DNA from: Meandrina meandrites | Lineage: Eukaryota > Cnidaria > Anthozoa > Scleractinia > Meandrinidae | Assembly: GCA_963693305.1 (NCBI GenBank) | Contig: OY855903.1 | Span: 28,751,955-28,815,954 of the forward strand | Length of the DNA stretch: 64,000 nucleotides | Direction of reading: 5' to 3' | In this document: positions 57,836 to 64,000 of the stretch, in pieces | Position numbering within the stretch: position 1 is the first letter of the stretch | Layout of the letters: each line of letters opens with the position of its first letter | Position numbers and translations under genes: made by a program | The notes under the pieces: model-generated | Told to the model about the DNA's origin: nothing | What the model saw: only the letters and a program-made list of their open reading frames with translations | Database searches by the model: none

Positions 57836-58506
57836 TTATATTTTACAATATTCAAATAATGATTATCAACAGATTGAATAATCCAACCTGAACCTTCCGA
57901 AACCCATTGAGCAATTTTATTTAAGATGATTTGTTTGGATAATTGTAATGCTTCGTTTATCTGTGTCTCATTGATGATTGTTTGAGTTTTGCTGTTAAAA
58001 TATGCAGTTTTATAAATTATCTCATCATTAGACACTTTTCTAAATGTTACTTTTAAAGCCTCAACGAATTTCAATCCTTTCATTTCATCCAGTAATGTAT
58101 TGATGTGATGTTTGATAGCTGATCTTGTGTTTTGTAATTGCTCAAGCGGGTTTTTGTTATTATTTATACCAATTTCATAGGATTTGGTATAGCCTTTCAA
58201 AGCCTTATCAACTTGTTTTATTTGAGTCATTGGAGCTGGATCCCTAAATTCAGGCGGTGATTTAATGATATTTTCTTCATTATTATCCCTAAATTCAGGT
58301 GGTGGTTGAATTATATTATCCTCATAATCTTGTATCATATCGCGGACGCGCCCAGGAGTAGTCTTTGCAGACTGTGGTTTGGATATTCTAGGCTGATTCA
58401 CTTTTAGTGATAAGATTATTTTTATGAGTTCTTTTTTTGAAAGATTTTCAAGATTTTTGAGATTTAAGTCGTTCATATATATAGGTTGAGATATTTTTTT
58501 ATTCAT
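57829..58506 (-). pseudogene. N-terminal part of the polymerase protein
   Basis: This 225-codon frame starts MNKKISQPIYMNDLNLKNLE. It has a polar linker with twice-repeated PPEFRD words (about residues 66-90), then a helical region (ALKGYTKSYEIGI to NTLLDEMKG). It ends with AQWVSEGSGWIIQSVDNHYL. This ending normally continues directly into the polymerase N-terminus of the same family, but here a one-base shift creates a stop. It is therefore the 5' part of the broken polymerase gene and not a separate gene, although an independent short protein could still be made. Confidence 0.65.
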
Positions 58507-58924
58507 TAGTAATTTAATGGAATGATTGTCTCTTTAAGCCTATAGTAAAAATATTTTTTTTAGATTTTTGATGCGTTTAATTTGTTAATTATTATGACAA
58601 CCAAAAATAATATATTTTTGGTTACCATTAGCAACGAAAGTCAGCATTATATATTGAATACTGTGTTTATATACAAAGAAAGAAAGATTTTCAAGATTTT
58701 TGAGATTTAAGTCGTTCATATATATAGGTTGAGATATTTTTTTATTCATTAGTAATTTAATGGAATGATTGTCTCTTTAAGCCTATAGTAAAAATATTTT
58801 TTTTAGATTTTTGATGCGTTTAATTTGTTAATTATTATGACAACCAAAAATAATATATTTTTGGTTACCATTAGCAACGAAAGTCAGCATTATATATTGA
58901 ATACTGTGTTTATATACAATATAT
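58439..58924. repeat. Perfect-looking 243-bp tandem duplication over the polymerase gene start
   Basis: 58439-58681 and 58682-58924 are identical by eye. Each copy contains the first 22 or so codons of the 57829-58506 frame plus the upstream region with ATTATTATGACAACCAAAAA. The outer copy is an orphan start. The identity implies a very recent event. Confidence 0.92.
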
Positions 58925-58951
58925 TGTTACATAATTTATCTTTAATACATT

Positions 58952-59173
58952 TCATTCATTTATCAGTTCGAAATCATCGTCGTCTTCAATGGCCTTGAGT
59001 AAAGTATTGTATATGTGCTTTTTGGTCCTTATGTGTGAATGCTTACCGGCGAGACTGTAGTCGTGCTCGCATACATCACATACCCACGATTTTCCTAGCA
59101 TATATCGTGTTTTGCTCTGTCTGATAGCGTTTTGTCGATCTTCATCATTATCGTATTTTAATCTTCGTCCCAT
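58952..59173 (-). CDS. Small C2H2 zinc-finger protein
   Basis: This 73-residue protein starts MGRRLKYDNDEDRQNAIRQS. A single finger WVCDVCEHDYSLAGKHSHIR with a following TKKH lies at about residues 31-55, and the tail is acidic (EDDDDFELINE). Small C2H2 proteins of this type, with a basic N-terminus, recur in viral and virus-like elements. Nucleic-acid binding is likely. The gene is AT-rich like its neighbours and has no intron. Confidence 0.65.
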   Translation of the reverse strand: MGRRLKYDNDEDRQNAIRQSKTRYMLGKSWVCDVCEHDYSLAGKHSHIRTKKHIYNTLLKAIEDDDDFELINE

Positions 59174-59301
59174 TAATATGACTATATATTTTTCTTCTTA
59201 TGTAGTTTATAGTGCGTTTAAAACAGAAATGACAAATTTAAACACATTTATAAAAAGTGACTTAAAGAATTATTATATAGTATAATTATATAGAAGAAAA
59301 A

Positions 59302-59610
59302 ATGACTGGAATGCAGACCACGAAAATCGCTGAAAAACTGATTTATATCCATCCAAGCTATAATCATATAGGTTGTGACAATGCTGGAAATATTATTAAT
59401 ATAATGAGTAATCAACCAGTAAAAGGCACTAAAACAAAAAATTTTATTGAAATTGTTGTAGGTGGTTGGGGTTTGCCTTGGACCACATATAAAAAGCATG
59501 TTTTTGTCTTTGAATGCTATAGTGGGTATATATTAACTGAAGGATCTCACATTAAACATATTGATGGTAATACGAAAAACAATAGTCTTACTAATTTAGA
59601 GCTTGTTTAA
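59302..59610 (+). CDS. HNH-endonuclease-like protein
   Basis: This 102-residue protein has KLIYIHPSYNHIGCDNAGNI near the N-terminus (a NUMOD/YopX-like 'grows-on-the-host' motif) and HIKHIDGNTKNNSLTNLELV at the C-terminus. The latter is the His-Asn pattern of HNH_3 family endonucleases. It closely resembles the C-terminal third of the protein at 59670-60443, so the two are paralogues. A TATAATTATATAG motif lies just before the ATG. The role could be homing-type DNA cleavage. The gene faces its paralogue convergently. Confidence 0.65.
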   Translation: MTGMQTTKIAEKLIYIHPSYNHIGCDNAGNIINIMSNQPVKGTKTKNFIEIVVGGWGLPWTTYKKHVFVFECYSGYILTEGSHIKHIDGNTKNNSLTNLELV

Positions 59611-59669
59611 ACATTTTTTATTACACAGCTTTTATGGTATATAAATATATTCTTTATATTTATGTATAT

Positions 59670-60443
59670 TTAAGGAATCCATTCAAGATTAGTAATGTTA
59701 TTATTAGCGATGTTACCATCAATATGCTTAATTTTACCAAATAAATATTCAATATCATAAATTGCTTCATAAACTAATTTTTGTACTGGATATAATTTAA
59801 AACCATGACCACTGCTGACGTATACAACCATACCTTCAGGCGTCATTTTAGGCTTTAAAATCATTTTTTTATTAATATAAAGAACATTGCCAGACTCATT
59901 TATGGCCCATCCTGTGTATATTGGATGTATGTACCAAATATCATTAAACATTTTAATCACATTATCGTTTGTTTTCAATTTCTGAATCTTAATATTATCT
60001 GTTTTACTACTACTTATATCCTTCTTTGGAGCTTTAATTTTACTAGATGGCTGAACCTTTTTATCTGATAGCTTGACTCGTTTAATTGGTTTCTTTTTTT
60101 GTTTAGATAAGATTTGTTCATCAACTTTATTGATACCCCAATACCTTATTTGAGATGATTTAGCACAATCTTTCATAGTCCCAAGACGTCTACCTTTAGG
60201 AACCTTTTTAATTCCACAATAGGCTTTAAAATTTTCTGATTTATCATTTTGTTTTTTTGAACCAGATCCAACCTTTTGATTAGTATTATAAATATGAAAA
60301 TCTTTTCCGATTAATTTACTTTTGTTTTTATAACAAATTGAACATTTTGATATTTCAATTACTCTGTTGTTAGATGTAATAAATTTTTGCGGGTTGATAG
60401 ATTTTGTATGTATTTTACATACCAAGCAGTATGATTTACACAT
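59670..60443 (-). CDS. Zinc-ribbon protein fused to an HNH-like C-terminus
   Basis: This 257-residue protein has an N-terminal four-cysteine ribbon, with Cys 6 and 9 (CLVC) and Cys 34 and 37 (CSIC) followed by YKNKSKL. This matches the DUF5679-like motif found in viral structural or core proteins. The middle has GTMKDCAKSSQIRYWGINKV and a long lysine-rich linker. The C-terminus repeats the HNH-like layout of 59302-59610, with FNDIWYIHPIYTGWAINESG and KIKHIDGNIANNNITNLEW. It looks like a fusion between a structural-type protein and an endonuclease-type domain. Confidence 0.65.
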   Translation of the reverse strand: MCKSYCLVCKIHTKSINPQKFITSNNRVIEISKCSICYKNKSKLIGKDFHIYNTNQKVGSGSKKQNDKSENFKAYCGIKKVPKGRRLGTMKDCAKSSQIRYWGINKVDEQILSKQKKKPIKRVKLSDKKVQPSSKIKAPKKDISSSKTDNIKIQKLKTNDNVIKMFNDIWYIHPIYTGWAINESGNVLYINKKMILKPKMTPEGMVVYVSSGHGFKLYPVQKLVYEAIYDIEYLFGKIKHIDGNIANNNITNLEWIP

Positions 60444-60894
60444 TTATATATAATTAATTATATATTAATAAACCGTTCTAATGTATGGACTGGTAGTGCT
60501 CTTATACTAAAAATTAAAATATGGAAATTCAGGTGTGTACCCCCAGCCATGTAGTGACATGATTAATATTTAAAATGCTTCTTAAATCCAAGGTCATCAA
60601 AACAGATGCGTAAAATTATTAATATTCAAAAATGCTTCTTAAAAGTTCTATTATGGTTACAACACATAGCAACGCAATAATATTTACTTTAAAAGACATA
60701 CTGACACGATCGTATGATTTGATTCAGCCAATCAGAACTTTCATTTTTTTAGTCAAAATTGTTTCTTAAATGTATTATTTTTCCGAATTGGTTTCAAAGT
60801 TGGTTTGGATTTTGGAAGCCGTTTTGAGATATACTTTTTACTCGCAAGCGCAATTGGTAGAAACATAAAATTTAATATTATACAATAGTATACA
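60444..60894. promoter_or_regulatory. Divergent intergenic region, likely bidirectional promoter
   Basis: The 450 bp between two divergent starts contains TATATATAATTAATTATATA right beside the left gene and AATATTATACAATAGTATAC right beside the right gene. Between these lies non-coding sequence with a repeated AAAATGCTTCTTAAA (about 60571-60586 and 60629-60643). Confidence 0.45.
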
Positions 60895-61455
60895 ATGAGT
60901 TGTAATTCTGAAATCCACGATGAATTAAAAATTTTAAAAGAAGCTATATGCCCTTTCTGCTATAATATTTTAATAGAAGGCGATAAAATGGTCGAGCCAT
61001 GCTGTATTGAACCGAATGTAGGTAATAAAAACGGAATGAATGTCTGTTTAAATTGCGGTTTAGTTCATGGTTGCGAATATGTCATAGGGTACATTGATTT
61101 TTATGAAAATATGTATAAAATACGACGAAAATCAATATATCAACGTAAATATCATATTGAGAATGTTATGAATGATGTATGTTTTAAAAACAGTATTGAT
61201 TTAACTCATGATCAGAGGGATCGAATCTATAAAATATTCATTGAGATTGGCGCTGTTATTCCTTCAGTTAATAAACTCCGAAGACGGATGGTCAGCACTA
61301 AATATATCCTCAGGCAGTTATTTAAATTGCTTGATCTTCCATTTGAATGTATAAAGATTACTAAATCGATAAAAACGCTTGAATTTTATAATCGATATTG
61401 GGCAAAGATTTTAGAATTGAAAAATGCAGAGATATTACACATTATCAGACAGTGA
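60895..61455 (+). CDS. Zinc-ribbon protein resembling viral late transcription factor (VLTF3-like)
   Basis: This 186-residue protein has cysteine pairs at about 19/22 (CPFC), 40/41 (CC) and 55/58 (CLNCG). IRRKSIYQRKYHIENVMND follows, then a helical C-terminal half. A Cys-rich ribbon followed by an RKSxYxRxxHF-type stretch resembles poxvirus A2-type late transcription factors and their relatives in large DNA viruses. TFIIB-like ribbon is the alternative. It would direct late gene transcription of the element. Its last 11 bases overlap the end of the convergent membrane-protein gene. Confidence 0.5.
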   Translation: MSCNSEIHDELKILKEAICPFCYNILIEGDKMVEPCCIEPNVGNKNGMNVCLNCGLVHGCEYVIGYIDFYENMYKIRRKSIYQRKYHIENVMNDVCFKNSIDLTHDQRDRIYKIFIEIGAVIPSVNKLRRRMVSTKYILRQLFKLLDLPFECIKITKSIKTLEFYNRYWAKILELKNAEILHIIRQ

Positions 61456-61915
61456 ATTGTTTGTTATATCTGTTAACATATTCATCTACAGTGGGACATT
61501 GATCAATTACAATATCGTCAAGCACTTTTAGATCGGTCAGAAAAGCATTTTCATCAGATGGTAAGCCTCTCAAGAAGCATTTTATCTGTATACAAACTTT
61601 CTCATAACTTGTGTATGCAAATTTGCATTTATTTACTTTGTCATATATGTTACTCTTTGTTATATACCCGTGAATCAAAACACCCGAGCCTGTTAAACAA
61701 CCTATAACAATAGGATTAAGAGTGATGCTACCAACAATAGAACCTATGACAGTCAAGCCAATGGAGGACATCTGCAGAGACAGATAAACACGTTTCAATT
61801 TCTTATACTTCCATTTATAACATGTCTGTAATCGGTGGTAATTATTATACAGTTCCTTCAATTCCTTCACTCTATCTTCTGATAATTTGTTGGATATGTG
61901 ATTAAAATTCATCAT
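61445..61915 (-). CDS. Two-helix membrane protein (SLATT-like)
   Basis: This 156-residue protein has an N-terminal helical region and a basic YKWKYKKLKR. A hydrophobic pair at about residues 48-88 follows (SSIGLTVIGSIVGSITLNPI and VIGCLTGSGVLIHGYI). A cytosolic-type helical tail with FAYTSYEKVCIQIKCFLRG completes it. The layout resembles SLATT-type pore or effector membrane domains. Similar proteins may occur in other virus-like elements. The function is not known; a virion or host-membrane role is possible. It lies directly downstream of the fibre-like gene on the same strand (57-bp gap). Confidence 0.5.
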   Translation of the reverse strand: MMNFNHISNKLSEDRVKELKELYNNYHRLQTCYKWKYKKLKRVYLSLQMSSIGLTVIGSIVGSITLNPIVIGCLTGSGVLIHGYITKSNIYDKVNKCKFAYTSYEKVCIQIKCFLRGLPSDENAFLTDLKVLDDIVIDQCPTVDEYVNRYNKQFTV

Positions 61916-61972
61916 ATGTCTTCTTATATGTTATATGATTATACAATGTTTCGTTCATTCGATTTTCTATTT

Positions 61973-64000
61973 TTATTTGAAGAATACTGACTTGGTTTTG
62001 TCTAAAAATTGAATTTTATGGTACTCTTTATTATTTATTGGAAATGCAGTCATACTAAAACCGATTCTTTGTACAAAGTAATCTGAAGAAATTTGAAGGC
62101 TAGATGCATTCAGCGTATACCCCGAGAAAATTTTATCGATACTAATACTATTGTTACAAATACCGATCCGAAATTGATTTCCTATTTTAGTATACCAGAG
62201 ATTCATATATTTACCTATATAATCAGCTCTAATTTGCTTATAAGATACATCTAAATCATAATCGAGGTATAATTTATTATTCTCTACTTTTATCCATGGA
62301 AAATCAAAACTACTACCATTGACGAAGCTTATTTTAATTCGTTTATTATCACCGGGCTTATAGTCATTTTTGAATGCCATATATATAGTCCAGTCATTGG
62401 ATTCAGTCACATTATTCAAATTAATTTCGAAACCGCCCATAAACCCCTTGTTTGGTTCAAAATCTGCTAACAATTTTGTTGGATTAAAGACAAAATTACC
62501 ATTTAATCCATTAACTACTGCACCGAAGCTATCTGACATGATGAATTTAGATGCATCCATTAGATCGTAAAAGTGACTAAACACCTCATTGTAATAGCTT
62601 TTTGGTTGTAATGCTCCCAATTTACCCAAGAGTGTTGCTTCAACCGTATTTAACTGTTTGTAATTAACACCATCATCGTCATTTTTAGCATCCTTTACGC
62701 CTGAAATCGATTGGTTTTGTAATGTAATTGGGGTGTTAAATGCTAATTTTTCACTATTATCTATATACCATAGCGCGTCATAAACACTACTGTCGACATT
62801 TGATTGATAGCTTTTGATTCCATATATGATGAGGTAGCATTGAAGTTTTGGTATATAAGGGTGTTTGGATTTCATCTTCATGATAATATCGACATACAAA
62901 TAATTATTGCCATGCTGTTGCGTTTTATGTACTTGGACAAGGGATCTGCAATGATCATCGCTAACTCGTGTTGTTACTTTATTAATAGTTTCATACACTG
63001 CAACAACGCTGATATCAACTGTATTTTTATCGATTTCCGACGGAAAGAATATTTCAATTATCATAGTGTAAAAATCAATATCGTAATTATACATGTTAAT
63101 ACCCAGTCTGCTCGAATAATATCCTTTTTGACCGTCAAGAAGTAATTTTATACTGATTGCCTTCTTATTGACTTTGTGTAATGAGTTTTGATATGTAACC
63201 AATGCCCCCAATTCAATATCGTTTTCATCTGTCAATTGATAGGTATGATCAGTCATGACTTTATCAAAAACATTATCCTGCCCAATGGAACTAACATGAG
63301 ACTGTGTGGTGTTTTCAATCATGAATTTTTTGGTAACGGCGTCTGAATCGACACTGGGGTCTTGTAAATTAGTAATTGTATTTTTATTCATATCCAAATT
63401 TGAAAGCATTTTATTATCACCTAATACTGAAAGAGCAGTCAAATCAACATATGCTTTATTGGCGCCCTGAAGATGAGTAGATGGTGTACTCAGGTTATTA
63501 ATATATTGATTATTCATATCAAGTGGTGCTGACATTTTATTAACACCATTTCTTAGCAAAACATCAGTTTTATCAACTTTTTTTAAGTCGTGACTGTCAA
63601 TATAACCTTTATTCATGACATTGGACATATTAGAATAACCATCATCAAAATCAGGAACATTTATGATGCTTTTGAATGTTTGCTCGTTATTTGTGGTTAA
63701 GTCAGCCTTATTAGCAAGTTTCAAGTCAACTTCAGCTTTTACAGTTTCAATATGGTCTCTATTCATTGTATTGGCAAGGTGGATAGAGTTATCAACATAC
63801 CCTTTATTTATTAGCGTTTTATTGTTCGAAGAATTTTGGTCAAAATCCTCGCTATTTTGTATTGATAAACCACGTAAATCGTAATATACTCCCGTCTTGT
63901 CCCTTTTTAAAAAGTGGTTTATCAGGTATTCTTTATTGACACCACTCTCATAATCACGTTTTATACTTTCAAAATCGCTATCATCTGGTACATCTGCTTG
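61973..64000 (-). CDS. Fibre-like protein with repeated LDMN...YVD units (runs off the window)
   Basis: The frame is open from the window edge to the stop at 61973, at least 675 codons; the internal ATG at 63766 is not the real start. The N-terminal half has repeats of about 40-50 residues of the type LDMNNQYINNLSTPSTHLQG followed by ANKAYVDL. This is the pattern of phage tail-fibre and collar proteins, which fold as trimeric beta structures. The C-terminal half (about 400 residues) is beta-rich without a recognised family and could be a receptor-binding head. It is the most likely attachment protein of the virus-like element. Its codon use is AT-rich like its neighbours. Confidence 0.6.
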   Translation of the reverse strand, partial: QADVPDDSDFESIKRDYESGVNKEYLINHFLKRDKTGVYYDLRGLSIQNSEDFDQNSSNNKTLINKGYVDNSIHLANTMNRDHIETVKAEVDLKLANKADLTTNNEQTFKSIINVPDFDDGYSNMSNVMNKGYIDSHDLKKVDKTDVLLRNGVNKMSAPLDMNNQYINNLSTPSTHLQGANKAYVDLTALSVLGDNKMLSNLDMNKNTITNLQDPSVDSDAVTKKFMIENTTQSHVSSIGQDNVFDKVMTDHTYQLTDENDIELGALVTYQNSLHKVNKKAISIKLLLDGQKGYYSSRLGINMYNYDIDFYTMIIEIFFPSEIDKNTVDISVVAVYETINKVTTRVSDDHCRSLVQVHKTQQHGNNYLYVDIIMKMKSKHPYIPKLQCYLIIYGIKSYQSNVDSSVYDALWYIDNSEKLAFNTPITLQNQSISGVKDAKNDDDGVNYKQLNTVEATLLGKLGALQPKSYYNEVFSHFYDLMDASKFIMSDSFGAVVNGLNGNFVFNPTKLLADFEPNKGFMGGFEINLNNVTESNDWTIYMAFKNDYKPGDNKRIKISFVNGSSFDFPWIKVENNKLYLDYDLDVSYKQIRADYIGKYMNLWYTKIGNQFRIGICNNSISIDKIFSGYTLNASSLQISSDYFVQRIGFSMTAFPINNKEYHKIQFLDKTKSVFFK

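Overview
This window looks like repeat-dense, intron-rich DNA from a metazoan nuclear genome, most likely a cnidarian such as a stony coral or sea anemone. That assignment is an inference. It rests on the mixture of BEL/Pao, Penelope-like (PLE) and L1/Tx1-like retroelements, tRNA-Arg-derived SINEs, TTAA-target foldback elements and an intronless AT-rich element with a family B DNA polymerase. No complete host gene is visible. The only host-like coding pieces are four 72-nt leucine-rich-repeat (LRR) exons on the + strand.

Layout. 0.1-2.8 kb: a long terminal-inverted-repeat element carrying two smaller insertions, each with a clear target-site duplication (TSD). 2.8-8.5 kb: a broken BEL/Pao retrotransposon cut off just before the integrase catalytic glutamate. 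9.6-15.8 kb: a 6.3-kb TTAA-bounded palindrome with 1.48-kb arms; one arm holds a 2.8-kb foldback element, and the other arm preserves the empty site. 16-17 kb: a Harbinger transposase scrap and simple repeats. 17.8-26.7 kb: a tandem triplication, each unit holding one LRR exon and one PLE fragment; comparing units exposes several precise insertions. 26.7-37.4 kb: a nest in which a PLE is split by a 5'-truncated LINE, itself split by a hairpin MITE, a 3.4-kb composite insert (with its own foldback element and a SINE) and an almost intact PLE. 37.4-45.9 kb: a fourth, older LRR unit dismembered by insertions.

46.1-64 kb (right edge): an intronless, AT-rich virus-like element. It carries a translational-GTPase-like protein, a family B polymerase with an endonuclease VII-type domain, a C2H2 protein, two related HNH-type proteins, a zinc-ribbon transcription-factor-like protein, a two-helix membrane protein and a fibre-like protein running off the window. 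The polymerase gene is dead: two frameshifts, one nonsense codon and a 7.2-kb foldback insertion. Most of the other genes are open, and many start just downstream of a TATATAAT-like motif.

The most unusual pattern is a structural class of transposons seen four times (10380-13157, 29235-30281, 39466-39945, 49919-57155). Each has short terminal inverted repeats, an 8-11 bp TSD and subterminal arrays of a short, usually palindromic, repeat that differs between elements: GCCGTTAATTAACGGC, GGTCCATGGACC, CGTTAATTTCC and GCAGAAATTCTGC. None carries a recognisable transposase. This looks like a foldback-like, possibly Mutator-related, group that invents a new palindromic array in each lineage.
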